A stretch of DNA of 64,000 nucleotides from Meandrina meandrites (lineage: Eukaryota > Cnidaria > Anthozoa > Scleractinia > Meandrinidae), in the NCBI GenBank assembly GCA_963693305.1, contig OY855906.1, positions 23,168,789 to 23,232,788 on the forward strand, in the 5' to 3' direction. Within the stretch, counting starts at the first letter, position 1. Each line of letters opens with the position of its first letter. The notes under the pieces are model-generated. The model was not told the DNA's origin and made no database searches. It was given only the letters and a program-made list of their open reading frames with translations. Below, piece after piece: positions 42,231-55,221 of this stretch. The position numbers and the translations under genes were made by a program.

Positions 42231-43127
42231 TCACCACATCAGTTCAAATGCATCTTCCTTCCATTCTCCATTGGCTAAACCCAAAATAGAATCCAATGAA
42301 ATAATGTCATGTGCAAGACGGGTGTTGTGGTAGGGAATGTAAAGCTCTTGCCCTGGCCTGTCGTCATCCTTCATATAGTACAGTACTCTGACAGTTTTTG
42401 CCCTTTCCTGAATTGTCAGTACCTTGGCCACCCAGGGATCAGGGTCGTCTCCTCTAATAAGTATCATATCATTTCTTTCAGGAAAGAATGGCACAGTGAT
42501 GCTCGCAAATGTTATGGGCATTTGATCCCTTTGAAAATGTATTACTGTTCTAGTATTTGGATTGCCACCTTGGTCATAGTTAAATAGCATGACCTTCCGA
42601 GAAATTGCTCCTACAGGGGCAATCAGATGTTCACTCACTGAAATATATCAACCAGAACACCTCCACTAAAAGGATCTGTCAAAGTGGCACCCTCATTACC
42701 CAGCAACTTTTCGTACTTCTGTAATTTTACAAGTTTGATGGTATTCTCTTCAACTTCTAGGCACAAAAATGTCTCAACTTGACAAAAAAGTTCACTGTCC
42801 TTGGTTTGGATAACAACATGTTCCTTCTCTCTAAATAACATTCCCACCAGGTGTCTGAAATGATTGGGCAATCTCAGGTATACTGGATTCTGAAGTGAAC
42901 AAGGAGCTTATGGCTTCAATCGATCTAATATCCTGCTCTGATAGATTCTTTATATTTCCCGCCATTCCACCAACAAGAACTCCCTCTTTGTAGCTCTCGG
43001 TATATTGGGGTGCATCGGCAATCATTTCTCCAATGTGTTGAGCACCTTTCAGAGATTTGGCACACATCTGAATGAAGGTAAAAGTAATAAAAGTGGGTCC
43101 GCAATGCGTACATATGTGGACTTTCAT
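42231..43127 (-). pseudogene. Probable 3' exons of the transposase-like gene at 52-64 kb
   Basis: Three overlapping frames on the reverse strand read as one protein with frame breaks. First comes an exon after an acceptor TTCATTCAG: MCAKSLKGAQHIGEMIADAP, then LSEQDIRSIEAISSLF. After a shift near 42850 it reads EKEHVVIQTKDSELFCQVE. After another shift near 42640 it reads SEHLIAPVGAISRKVMLF, then PFFPERNDMILIRGDDPDPW and a stop at 42231. The beta-rich second half resembles the small BAH-like module at the C-terminus of TNP2/CACTA-type transposase proteins. Linking it with the minus-strand exons at 51960-64000 rests on order, strand and style; an intermediate exon seems missing. Confidence 0.4.
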
Positions 43128-44000
43128 TTGTTTCTGTTAATGAATGATTGAATGAGCCAATGTTCAGTATCGGTTAGACCTTCTTAAAGTCGTTTGCTTC
43201 TCATTTCCAGTTTGGCAGTAGTCCCCGGCGCTCTCGCGCTTCGTGCTCTGTAAGCTGGACTGTAGGCAAGACTAAGTATCAGTCAATTATGAGATGGCAG
43301 TCACTTGAAACTCGAGATGATAAAAAAACTTATCAATCAAGTTTTCTTATGATCGTGAAAGAAAAACGTCCTTCTCGTTTTGAGGAACACACCTTGCAAT
43401 TTACCCTGAAGATCGCCTTAAACATTAAAATGCAGTCCAATTTATTTAAACTGTGTCAGAGAAGCAGAAAACCTGGGACAAGACCCGACAGTATCTCTAT
43501 ATGGTTACATGAAAAGGGCGGGGATGTTCGTCTGAAAATTTGATCTACTATTCTATTGCAGTCTCGTGAAGGATAACATCTCACACAATACAGCAAGGTT
43601 GATACTAGGTGAAAAAGTAGAAACTTTTCGGGACCGCAAAGCCATTTTTAGTTATCTGTGTCTTTAAAACAGAGAAGTGTTAGGCCTGAAACTTTGTTTG
43701 AAGAGCACTTCTTTTCACATTAAAAATATATCATGGAATTAAACAGCTCTATAATCATAAGGTTTGAGATTTTGCTATTTGCTGTTTTGAGTTTTACTTT
43801 TCCCGTAAAGGATGGCAATCTGGGCGCGGCTCAACTTTTTTTAGACCCCCACCATTTAAAAACACAGTCACTTTAAATGAATTAAAACATTGACAATCTG
43901 TCCTTAAAACCAAAAGAAGATGTCTGTTGGAAATCGAAATCCGTAATTTACACCTAAGGGACACGATGAGCATATCCGTTCCATATAAAGAACGTCATTA
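43128..44000. other. Non-coding; may include the LINE 5' UTR
   Basis: No supported exon. The last few hundred bases before 44001 could be the 5' untranslated region of the CR1 element, whose exact start I could not define. Confidence 0.3.
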
Positions 44001-45582
44001 ATGGCGGATGCACATGTTTTAGTGGAGGAGGAAACCGAGTGTGCGATAGAGGAATATGCGACAGAGGAACCAACCAATTCGTTGCTATTTATTAATGCTA
44101 AAAATCAGTTTAAATGGAATGGCTCGGTTGAGCTTTTTGAGTCATTTCTATACCAAAAACTTGGTTTATTAGCAGACGACGTAGCGAAGTCTAATAATGG
44201 AACGTGTACTGTGTGGAAGACTCCAAGTGTGACTTTCAATCTTTACATGAAGACCAAAACCCTTCTCGTACAAGGAAAAGCGGTGGATTATACTCGAGAT
44301 TTACTTCATCGGATTATACAAGCAGTTCAAAATCAAAACTCTGCCAAGTCACCAGACGAAACCAACAACACTCACTTCGCCGACGAATATTCAACAGGCG
44401 GTGAACATCAACAAGTGAGATTAATGTCAACAGCGACTGCCGACACCCGAAATGATCACTCGCTTGTGAGAGAAGATTTTGAAGTTGATGAAGTTGCTCT
44501 GGGCGAGAACGAGAACAAAAATGAAAGCGAAAGCGAATCATTCGAACACGCTCAACATGCCCTCAACACTGGCGAAGTACTAATTAACAACTTGGGTGAG
44601 AATTAAGTTCTCTAAAGAAATTGCAAAGGTCTGGTCCGAAATAAGTGGCATTAAATCCAGTCTAACTAACAGAGACGGATTACGGCCACTACAACAAGAA
44701 CTAGACGAACTGCGGCTCAAATGCACAACTTATGAATCTACTATTGACCATCTTGAGAAAGAAAAGGCTAGCCTCCTTGAAGTAATCAAAATACTTTCTT
44801 CAGATCAATCGTCAGGATCACACGACCCACAACCTGCTTCTGCCGATCAATCATCAGGATCTCACGATCCACAACCTGCTTCTGCCGAAGATTCGTTAGG
44901 ATCATACGATCAACAACCTGCTTCTGATGACTGGCAACCCGTTAAATCAAACAAGTCCAATAAACGAGGGAAGAAGAAAAAGAAAGGCAAAGATAGTTCC
45001 CAGAACCAGCAACTACAAACGGAAAACAACGATACTAGTGAGAACGGCCAAGGGGAGCAAAAACCCAATGAAGGCACAATCATTGTTGGAGATTCGATTG
45101 TCAAAGGTTTACGCAATGACTTATTAAGTCGGGCAGCTAAACGGCGCGTAACTGTGAGAAGTTTCCCTGGTGCTACAACCACAGACATGGAGCATTATCT
45201 GCAACCAAGCTTGGCTACAAAACCGAAGGCGATAATCCTCCATGTCGGAACAAATGATCTGAAAAATTCATCCTCTGCTCGGAATGTGGCGGAGAAAATC
45301 GTCGACCTGGGAAATATGATTGCTACAAACTCTCCTAACACTAGTGTAACCATTTCTGCAATCACACAAAGATCAGATGAACAATCGCTCAAGAAGAAAG
45401 TAAAGGAATGCAACAAAGTTTTAAAAACATTTTGTAATCAAAATGGCTGGGGCTTTGTCGAACACTTGAACATCGACGAAACATGTCTGAATAATTACAA
45501 ACTCCACCTTAACAAGAAAGGTATTTCTATTTTAGCGAGTAATTTTGTAAATAATATGTTCATTGATATAATTCTTACTTGA
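44001..45582 (+). pseudogene. CR1 ORF1 with SGNH esterase domain, frameshifted
   Basis: From ATG 44001 an acidic N-terminal region reads to a TAA at 44604-44606. The remainder continues from about 44596 in another frame (FSKEIAKVWSEISGIKSSLT), so one indel separates them. A coiled coil follows (LQQELDELRLKC). Then come three tandem ~15-residue repeats (SSGSHDPQPASAD, SSGSHDPQPASAE, SLGSYDQQPASDD), a lysine-rich patch and an SGNH/GDSL hydrolase domain. In that domain IIVGDSIVKG carries the serine and GTNDL the conserved block III; the final D-x-x-H region is around NNYKLHLN. CR1 ORF1 proteins are known to carry such an esterase. Confidence 0.75.
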
Positions 45583-45668
45583 CAACTGTGCCGACACACA
45601 ATCTCATTGCCACCTCCAGCGTCCGGATCAGGTCAAATACTCTAATGCCAAAGTGTTGTGGATTTAAA

Positions 45669-48461
45669 ATGGCTAGTTTGAATATTACCAGTCTTTTGAA
45701 ACATATTGATGAAGTTCACGTTTTTCTAACGTTCTAGCCTTAAATGAGACCAGGCTAAATGAGAGCATTTCTGATCAGGATGTGAAAGTCCAGGGTTATG
45801 ATATAATCCGCCGTGACAGGTCAACAAATGGCAGGTTTGGTGGTGGCGTATGTTTTTACATTCATTCAAACATAAGCTATTCTGTCCGTACAGATTTGGA
45901 CAGTCAGCTCTTGGAAATTATATCAATTGAAATTCGTAAACACAACTCAAAACCCTTTGTTATTACTTCATGGTACAGACCTCCAAATTCACCCCATGAA
46001 CTTTTCGCGCATGTAAACACATTATTAGGCAAATTAGATTCTGAAAACGTAGAACATTTTCTCTTGGGGGATCTAAATTGTGACATGCAATCCAAAGACA
46101 ATGCAAATGTGAAAGCTCTTCTAAACATAACAGATATTTATGGATTGGAACAACTCATTAATGAACCTACTACAAGTACTTTAATTGATCTGATTTTCAC
46201 AAATCGGGCAGAGAATGTGTATTTTTCAGGGGTGTCTCATGTCGCCATAAGTGATCACAGTTTAGTTTATGCATATTGAAAAATTTCAATTCCCACTTTC
46301 TCCAAAGGAGTTAACTTGATAACATATAGACAGTTTAAACATTTTAATATCGCAAATTTCTATGCGGATATTTTAGCCCAACCCTGGGATGATATAAAGA
46401 AATTGCATGATCCTAATGATATGTGGAGGAGGTGGAAAGAATTATTCCTGAATGTATGTGAAAAGCACGCACCGATGAAGACCAAACGGACATGAGATTC
46501 TAAATCACCATGGATAACCACTATTTTAAAAAAGCGGATGAATTTCAGAAACCGCCTCAAAAGAAAGGCTATTAAGACAAAGGTTCCATTTATTTGGAAC
46601 CAATTTCGAATGGTTAAAAATCAAGTGAATTGGGAAACCAATAGCGCTAAAAAAGCGTATTATGAAAATGCCTTCAACAATTGTTGTGGGGATCAAAGGA
46701 AAACATGGAAAACAATCAATGAACTGACCTCACGAAAATCCAATAAAACCATTATTAATGAGATGGAATATAGTGGGGTAAATTCTGAAGATCAAACAGA
46801 TATAGCAGAAATGCTGAACTCCTTTTTCACAGAAGTTGGGCCAAGCCTTAGTGGAGACGTAACAGAAGTTGATAAATCCTTCGACGAATTTCTTACCGCA
46901 ACTGATAAAAATTTTGTTTTTGAAAAAACAACACCTACACCTGTTTTTGCACTACTATCAAAGCTTTGTAGGTCAAAGGCAACAGGATTAGATAATATTT
47001 CAGCGAAACTTCTAAGGGAACATCCAGATTTACTGGCGGAATCTCTCACTCATATATACTCAATCCCTAATGACGGGTATCTTTCCCGACGAGTGGAAAT
47101 CTGCCAGAGTCACTCCATTGTATAAAAATTCTGGGAAGCGTTCTGATCCGACGAATTATCGGCCAATATCAGTAATTCCAGTTGTGGCCAAAGTCTTTGA
47201 ACGGATAATCTACGATCAACTTTATCATTATTTAACAAAAAACAACTTTCTCTCATGCCATCAATCTGGTTTTCGGTGTCTGCATTCCACGCTCACCGCA
47301 CTTATCGAAGCTACAGATAGCTGGGCCTTGGATATAGACCGTGGTCTTGTTAATGCCGTAGTCTTTTTAGATCTCAAAAAGGCATTTGATACAGTAGATC
47401 ACGATATTTTGTTGCGAAAATTGCAATACTATGGGATTTGTCGGACCAGTCATCAATGGTTTGCTTCTTATTTAGATAATCGAACACAGATTTGTCATAT
47501 TAATTCTTGTCAGTCAACTCCGAAATGTCTAAGATGTGGTGTTCCCCAGGGAACAATTTTGGGACCTCTTCTGTTTTTGATATATATTAACGACTTGCCA
47601 CACTGTCTGACATATTCGGAACCCAGAATGTACGCAGATGATACTAGCCTAACACTTGCTAGCACTGACATTGAGCACATAAATTATCGCCTTAATCACG
47701 ATCTGAGTAATGTGTATGAATGGCTGTCTGCTAACAAGCTTACTCTAAATATGACGAAAACTGAGTTTATGCTTATTGCATCAAGGCAGAAGTTATCACA
47801 ATTTACGGAAAGTCCCTCTCTTACTATAAATGAGAACACAATAGAACAAGTAACCTCCGCTAAATCTCTCGGAGTTTATGTTGATCAAAATATAAACTGG
47901 GAGTGTCATATTCAAAACATTTCTAAGAAGATAGCTTGTGCCATTGGTGCAATTAAACAAATTCGGCATCTCACTCCATTTAATATTTTGATCAAAGTTT
48001 ATAATAGCGTTATTCAACCACAATTTGATTATTGCAACGTAGTGTGGGGAAGCTGTAACAAGGGCCTTTCTGAAAAACTGCAAAGGCTTCAAAACCGCGC
48101 AGCTCGTACCCTAATGTCTGTGAGCTATGATAGTAATTTAGATGATTTGTTCCGGACACTGGGGTGGCGAAGACTCTATTATCAAAGATTGGAACAGAAG
48201 TCTATCCTAATGTATAAAACATTACATGGTATGACTCCTGATTATCTGAGATCAAGATTCGTATATCGTGACGATGTTAGTGCTTATCGTTTAAGGAATA
48301 CTGAAAGCAAATTAGTTCTTCCACAACCTCGAACTGATTATCTCAAGAAAAATTTTTCGTACAGCGGAGCTCAGTTGTGGAACAACTTACCTATAGACCT
48401 AAGACAAGCATCTTCACTGGCCGATTTCAAATCTAAATTAAGTCGGCACAGTTTGAAGTAA
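45669..48461 (+). pseudogene. CR1 ORF2 endonuclease-reverse transcriptase, broken
   Basis: From ATG 45669 the endonuclease begins MASLNITSLLKHIDEV, shifts frame near 45735, and continues with LNETRLNES, SWYRPPNS, LGDLNCDM and SDHSLVYAY. TGA codons at 46277-46279 and 46493-46495 interrupt the frame, and another shift occurs near 47075. RT is then complete: NYRPISVIPVVAKVFERI, FLDLKKAFDTVDHDIL, GVPQGTILGPLLF, catalytic MYADDTSLTL, and the C-terminal domain to the stop at 48459-48461. At least two frameshifts and two stops make it inactive. Confidence 0.82.
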
Positions 48462-48577
48462 CATCTTAATTTTAAGTAAATTTGAGACACGGCCTCCATG
48501 AAAAGCAGACTTTTCTCTTTTTTATTTGAATTTGTTGTTATTAAATTTTTGTAGTTAGTTAGATAGGTAGATAGTCC

Positions 48578-48624
<47 letters not shown>

Positions 48625-48659
48625 CTATCCTATCCTATTCATATTTGCAGTCTCTTGGC

Positions 48660-48685
48660 GGGGGGGGGGGGGGGGGGGGGGGGGG
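48660..48685 (+). repeat. Poly-G run of 26
   Basis: An uninterrupted guanine run directly after the CR1 3' flank. It could form a G-quadruplex, and assembly length may be unreliable. Confidence 0.8.
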
Positions 48686-49326
48686 TTCACGGGAAGTGGA
48701 CAAATTAGGTCTTTAAATGGAAATAAGGACAAGAAAATTATTTATACTGCTTTCAGTCCATTCATAAAGAAATATTTTGTGAAGTATGTAGATTGTCTTC
48801 GTTTGCCTGACATTTCATCTGAACGCTTGTGTAAACAACAGCTAAACTCATCAATTAACTCATTTTCTTTCATTGCGTTGTTTTCATATACAACTTTTCC
48901 GGAATGGCTTTTATCGCCTTTTAGCAAGATTTCACTAATAATCTCTTGATACAAGAAGGCAGATGAATACTTTTTTCAACCTAAACTTATCATCGTTCTT
49001 CAATTAATTTTCAAGTGGAGTCGGCGATTCGCGAATGACACATTTTCAATCAGTAATTTAGTTTTCACACGGTTTCAATACATACATTTTTCGGTTCAAA
49101 ATAAGTTTCATGCTATTCACACTATCTTTTTACCAACAGTTTTGAATTCAACATCAGTCAGATAGCGTTATTCAATTAAACTTGCGAGAAATCCAAGAAA
49201 ATAATAATTGCAGGAAAGCCCCGGGAAAACAACTTGATTAGTGAACTTGTTTTGTTTTGAGTCGTTGTGTATCCATTCTTCCATTCTAAAGATTCTGTGT
49301 GGCAAAGCTGAAACAAAACAACAAAT
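48686..49326. other. Non-coding, nothing recognised
   Basis: No supported exon; intron-like DNA of the decayed minus-strand gene. The last four bases are the AAAT flank of the next element. Confidence 0.3.
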
Positions 49327-51088
49327 GTGACCTCTCACGCGAAAACGTGCCTAATGGTATCCGTTCGAATGGCCGAACGCACGGCAAGCGAACGGATGAG
49401 AAACGGGTAGGCAAGCCGTTCGAAACGGATAAAGCGAACGGCTGAACGGATGCAGAAAATTTTCGAACGGATGAGGTTGAATGGCTGAACGGATGCAGAA
49501 AATTTTCGAACGGATGAGGTCGAACGGCTGAAGAAAATTTTCGAACGGATGAGGTCGAACGGCTGAACGGATGAAGAAAATTTTCGAACAGATAAGGTCG
49601 AATGGCTGAAGAAAATTTTCGAACGGATAGGGTCGAACGGATGAACGGCTAAAGGAAATTTTTAACCAGTTCATACATGGTAACGGCGCTCTGTTCCCGC
49701 TCTATTTACATTTGCAGTCGCCGCCGAGAATGTAACACCACTGGCTGTTAATGAAGTCAAAATCTTTCGAATTTGCTTGGTGCATTCCTGTTTTTTAAAA
49801 GAAAATAAACATCGAAGGGCAAAACAGCAGAAGCGTAAATAAAAAGTAAAATAACAATCGTGACAACGTGAGACAACTCGACGCGCGAAGGTCACACTTC
49901 AGTCGGAATGTGCTGTGTCAGCGACTGAGAACGTTGTTTAAAATTCACGTAATATGTATACTTGAAAGGTATTATTACACGACAAATGTCTGGATATCTA
50001 TTATTTCTTTCAACTTTGCCACACAGATCGGATATATAAGAAGCCAAATCAATGTTTTGATCATCGAGTTGTTTCCCCGCATACACATGTCTGGGACAGC
50101 AGGACGCACGTGCTTCATTTCTTAACTTTTCAATATTTACATGTAAGCCGCAAATATTAACACTGATCGTCCACCAAGCAATCTGAGCGTCCAATTTCGA
50201 ACTGACCGAAAAACGTTACAGTGGGATATAATGAATTATTCTTATCTGCAAAAGAAACAAAACTTCTACCCGAACAACAAAGTAAACAACTCGTGGGAAG
50301 AAGCCGACATTTGCATAATCAATGATGAACGTTTCCCGAAAGATAACACATTTCCTGCAAATGCCATTGATTCCCTGATCTTCCATAAAACTTAAATTCG
50401 ATCGTCGTGAGCGTTCACAAACTTACATAAGAAACAAACTTTTTATGTGTTTGTTTTCATGACTACATACATGTATTTCAACTTAGCCGCGAATATTATA
50501 ATCGCTGTCACGCTTGTTGTTGACAGCCGTATTACAACTTATGAAGTTTTCATCCCGGTAAAAGCCAACTTGATTGAATAAAACTCAAGTCTTGAATAAA
50601 ACGTTTATCGATAATCGAAAGATAGCTTAGGAGCAGAAAAAGAACCCGGATTATAATATTCCTGAGGTGTTTGGAAACAACACATATTTTCATTCGTAAC
50701 GCTACGAACGGCGAATACTACTATTTGACAAAGTTGTTCAACGCGAGCGGCTGAACGGATAGCGCTAGCCCGAACGGTTGCCCTTTTTTTCCGAACGGAT
50801 AGCTCAATCCGTTCGAACGGCTGACAATTTTTTCTGAACAGATAGCCCGAGCCGTTTCAACGGCTGGCAATTGTTTTTGAACGGATAGCTCGAGCCATTC
50901 GAACGGCTGGCAATTTTTTTGGAACGGATAGCTCGAACGGTTTGAACGGCTGACAATTTTTTCTGAACGGATAGCTCGACCCGTTCGAACGGCAACCCAT
51001 TCCGTTCGAATGGCTGACGAACGGCTAACGAACGGCTATCCGTTCAGAAACGGCTAGTCGTTAGGCACGTTTTCGCGTGAGAGGTAAC
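49327..51088. mobile_element. BEN-transposon family, 1.76 kb deletion derivative
   Basis: The inverted ends GTGACCTCTCACGCGAAAAC and GTTTTCGCGTGAGAGGTAAC match the 31522-37701 element. AAAT flanks both sides (49323-49326 and 51089-51092). The left array (about 49360-49660, units like GAACGGATGAGGTCGAACGG) and right array (about 50700-51060, units like GAACGGATAGCTCGA) flank about 1 kb of unique non-coding DNA. No BEN or transposase fragment remains. Confidence 0.82.
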
Positions 51089-51959
51089 AAATATCTAGAT
51101 ATCGGCTAAATAATGCTTTTCAACGATTTTCAATTATATGCGAATCAAGCGAACACAGCAACTGACGTCCAGTCGAACACAACAGACAGCGCGAAAAGTG
51201 TGAAAAATAGCGTGACCTTTGCCCACAGTTCAGTCGAACGCCCTGCAAAAATGAAAGCCGCCACCACTTTTTTCTTTTGATGTGCACGTATACCACTGGC
51301 ATCTTTGACGCTGCTCGTTGATGTACTGCACTTGACAAATTTTAGGGTTCGATTAATGAAATTCAAGTATTTAGCTTGTGTGATGCTTTCTTTGTGACGT
51401 CTCGCCAATTTTACATCGACTCTTGGCTCGAAAGCTTCCGAAAGGGCCGAGACGGGTTATCACGGAAAGTGCCGTCCCAATCAGGAAAACTGCATGATCA
51501 CAATATGTGGATTTTCACACTTCGTGTGAAAGTCCACATAAAAATTATTAAAACTTTCAGGATAAGGACAAACCCAGTGTACCAAAAAATTTACAACTTA
51601 CAACAGCAACCTGTGTAATTAAAATATTTTTGTTTTTTCAGCAATGAACATTTTATTGTGTTGAATGTCATCTACAGCCTGTACCTTATAACAACAGACC
51701 ATATTCATATTCTCGGTATTGAACTGAATGGTAATAAAATTTTATTCTTCAAGCTATTGTTCATCAATGAAACTACAACAACCTACACTTTGTTTTCCAT
51801 TTGGCAAAATTTTTGTTTTCTTTTGTCCCAGGTACAACTGCTAAAACCAGGTTTACAGGGTGTCGGTATTAACAGGCAACCTAGCTTTGTCTAGTGATAA
51901 ACATGGGACCTATTGAGGGAAAGTGTACATAATAAAAATTAATAGTAATTATGACCTAC
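51089..51959. other. Non-coding, nothing recognised
   Basis: Intron-like DNA downstream of the exon at 51960-52473 of the minus-strand pseudogene. Confidence 0.3.
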
Positions 51960-52693
51960 CTTTCAATATCTATTTTCAAGCAGTAGTTCTCCTTGGGTTC
52001 AAGTATAGACTGCACAAGTTTGAGCAGCTCCCAGTGTGATTCGCGGCTAGCAAATGAACATTCAGCATTTTTGAAGTTGTTGGATATTCCAATATAGCGT
52101 TTCACAGCTCTCTCAAATGGAAAACACCAGTAGCAGTCTGGTAGAGAAAATCAGAATGCATCATCTGCAATGTGCATGAGGTTATGCACTGTCACCCTAC
52201 ATGAAGTTAATCCCCAAAGTTCTTTTATAAGAATGTTGAACCGCTTTGCAAGTTTGTCAAACAACCAAACATCTTCAAATGACCAACCACTACACCTGTT
52301 AAAAACAAGTTCAGTCATTCGGGCAGTGAGTTGCCATATGTGATAATCCATTGGTTGTAGAAGTCCTGCAAGGATCAGTTCTGAGGTTGGATAGCAGAAT
52401 TTCTGAAATTCGTCTGTCTTCCAGTGATTAATCCTAGATGACGACCCATCTGGGATCCTTCCATCTCTAAGCTCTGTTTTGCATACAAAAAAAGAAACAT
52501 CACTCACTGGCATGAGCATACATGTAAATGGTTTTAACAACAAACACATACATGTATAATATTATAAAACAAGAAAGCCAAAAATCAAGAACAAATTACA
52601 TGTTGCACGCAGAATGGAATCATAACCATATGCAAAAAGACAGTCTTGGATTTTTGTGTGAACAATAAACCTCAACTAAGTACAGCACTCTCA

Positions 52694-53130
52694 AGTAGTC
52701 TTATGCGCCCACATGGGGCCTTAAACCTCGCTTTCATGTTAGGATGCTTTCGTGTCACACGATAGGGGAATGGAGGCTACCTACTTCTATCAGGTGTTTT
52801 CAAATCATTGCTTTAAGGTCTAAAATAAGATATTGAAGAGTATTACTGACGACAGGGGAAACGGAAGTGAAAACAACAAACTGGAAATAGTGTCCAAAAT
52901 ATTTATTTTTTTCCTAAAATGCTTACAATGCGGGACGTTTTTGCCTCGGGTCCTGGTGACCGGCGCCCGACTTACAGAAAAATGAACATGTCGGTGAAGA
53001 TCACGAGGGAGCAAAGTCTGTGTGTGTTGATGTGTGTTTTGTTAGGGGACTATAAGTCGCATAGGATTTCTAGCATCTCTTCATCTCGATAGTAGCCGTA
53101 GGGGTAGGTGAAGAATGAGGCAGGGTCGAT
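52694..53130. repeat. Polinton left terminal inverted repeat
   Basis: It is inverted and nearly identical to 59797-60243. Its inner ~100 bp is the reverse of the polymerase 3' end (GGTACCTAC-free, ending GCAGGGTCGAT). Confidence 0.8.
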
Positions 53131-53638
53131 AGAAAGGTAAAGTAACTACACACCAAAACATTTGTTCAAACATTTATTTATCAATGCGTATGAAGCTCAT
53201 AAACATTTTTCTTGAGAATAGCAAACATTACCAACTAGAAACAATAATTTAACCAAAGCAGAACGCTTCACTACGACTTTATAACGTGGACCACGTTACT
53301 TACAAACTGTCAATAAACAAAGCGTTGAGCACACGAACAGTTGTCTTTAAAAATATTGACTTACACTACATCGCGTAATTGCAGAGTGTAAAGTAAACTA
53401 AACGTTGCCGGAAATGTGACAATCTGCATCTGTCAGATTTCAAACGCTAAAGATAGTGCCGTAAGCGACCAAACAATTGCTCAATATTTTTCTCTGGTGT
53501 TTACATGCATGTTAACGAGGTGGCCTTATAAATAAACGGCACGCAATGCATGCAGAAGCGATGACGTTTCACAAGGGGTCTTTAAGAATTTTCAGGAAAT
53601 TTGACAGAAAATTTCAAGAAAGTTAATAAAAATAGCTG

Positions 53639-54260
53639 ACAACTTCTGTGTTGAACGATTGTTCAACAAAAGTTGCGTTATGTTGCAGGGAGATATCTGA
53701 TACTGACGACACATGATACGAGGTCAAACGCTGTCTTGAAATTGTTGAGCCCTTTTGTTTTAAAAAAACTTAAAGATTTCTGTTTACTAAATCTTATAAA
53801 ACACATCAAATATAATTAGTCTCTTTCACTTATACTTAGAATTAGTCCTTTCTAACTGCCCTGGAGTATTTTGCTTTAAGTTCTACGCAGTGCTTTCTTG
53901 TTGAGTTAAACTTGATTTCTTTTCTACTGACGTTTATTCCTGAACAACTTCTGTGTTGAATGACTGTTCGACAAAAGCTGTGTTATCTTGTAGCGCGACA
54001 TCCGATACTGACGACATACGATACAAGGTCAAACGCTGTCTTGAAAATGTTTAGCGCTTTTCTTTTAAAAAATGTAAAGATTTCTGTTTACTAAACCTAA
54101 TAACACACATCAAATATAATTTGTGTCTTTCGTTTATACATAGAATCGGTCCTTTCTAACTGCCTGGGAGTATTTTGCTTTGAGTTCTACGCCGTGATTT
54201 CTTGTTGAGTTTTACTTGAATTCTTTTCTACTGGACGTTTATCCCTGAAGTTAGTTCCAA
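53639..54260. repeat. Two ~308 bp tandem copies
   Basis: Copies start at about 53639 and 53947, both with CAACTTCTGTGTTGAA, AGGTCAAACGCTGTCTTGAA and TTAAAGATTTCTGTTTACTAA-like stretches. They are about 90 percent identical by eye and non-coding. Confidence 0.7.
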
Positions 54261-54460
54261 ATTCTATTCGGTTCTAGAAAGATCGGTCGATTGCAACAGA
54301 CAACAGATCCCGTCCACTCGCACGACGACAAGAACAAGAACACAAACCATGCACCTAGTTCCCAATGCTCTTCGGTTCAATTCAGGGAGTAATCGCGCTC
54401 ACACCGTAACACCAAAAATTCCATAAATTCCATCGCTTTTTCGCTTTACAGCATTAACCG

Positions 54461-54487
54461 ATGACGTCATTCTATGACGTCATCGCT
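54461..54487. promoter_or_regulatory. Double CRE palindrome
   Basis: CGATGACGTCAT, a 3-base spacer, then ATGACGTCATCG form a perfect inverted repeat holding two TGACGTCA sites. It lies about 730 bases upstream of the Polinton TATA box. Confidence 0.5.
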
Positions 54488-54516
54488 TAAAAACGGCACA
54501 CGTCAGTAAACAATAA

Positions 54517-55120
54517 ATATCGCGCAATTCAATCATCGGATTATGTTGGTAAAAGTAATTAGTTTCTGTTTACTTATCGACTTTCAAATCGCATAAACAA
54601 ATAGGCACGCGTTTTCATTTCATTATCTCGGCTAACAGCTCCCCTATTGGCTGCCGCCTCGAAGTGATAATTACATGTTGAAAAGCCACCAACAGCTTAT
54701 AACAAAGGCGTCCTCGGTGGGGTATGTTTTTTAATGTAATTCAATCACTGGATTATTTGGCAGAAGTAATTAGCTTCTGTTTACTTGTCGACTGTCTGTT
54801 TACAAGCTTGTTTAAGAAGTAGTCTGACTTCAAACAAAAGGGCACGCGTTTTGTATAAAAAGAATTTTAATTAACGTGGCTAACAGTTCTATGATTCGCT
54901 ACTACCTATAGTGTTAAGCCAGCAGCAGCTTATAACAAAGGCAACTTCAGTGGGGGTTGTTTATTGAGTTCCCGAGCTTTTTGGTAATCACCGGATTATT
55001 TGACAGCAGTAATTAGCTTTTGAAATATTCTGCTTACTAACCAACCGTACATTTCAATAGGTATCTGATTTAAGCCATCGTTTGCCTTTAAGTTCAATAG
55101 GTTTGCTGACTTCACGCGTC
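54517..55120. repeat. Three degenerate ~220 bp repeats upstream of the Polinton promoter
   Basis: Shared words are CGGATTATTTGGCAGAAGTAATTAG, GGCACGCGTTTT and CAGCTTATAACAAAGGC in the same order. They are possibly repeated promoter or replication sites. Confidence 0.5.
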
Positions 55121-55214
55121 AAAGCATTTCAGAAAGTTTCAACTAATGCACTGGTTTTAATTAGTACGCAATTAGTGCAAGAGAAACTATTATCTTCGGT
55201 GACACAGGCGCGTG

Positions 55215-55221
55215 TATAAAA
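55215..55221 (+). promoter_or_regulatory. TATA box in the Polinton
   Basis: TATAAAA is followed about 30 bases later by a likely start site, and by donor sites at 55289 (AAAGGTACGT), 55700 and 55855 (both GCAAGGTAAGTTATT). Splicing to the acceptor TTCATTAG at 56873 would place the ATPase ATG at 56921 in the second exon. Confidence 0.45.

Larger units (their letters stand above)
44001..48646 (+). mobile_element. CR1-type LINE, near full length, inactive
   Basis: It has the two-ORF layout of CR1: ORF1 with an esterase domain, ORF2 with endonuclease and reverse transcriptase. The 3' end is AATAAAGTTATCC followed by repeats of ATCCT (about 48617-48646) instead of poly(A), as in CR1/L2 elements. 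Both ORFs carry frameshifts or stops. It lies between minus-strand exons of the transposase-like gene. Confidence 0.8.

Noticed and set aside
49351..49674. 107-aa reverse frame in the 49 kb element
   Set aside because: It is the same repeat translated (RPHPFENFLQPFDLI-like), not a gene.
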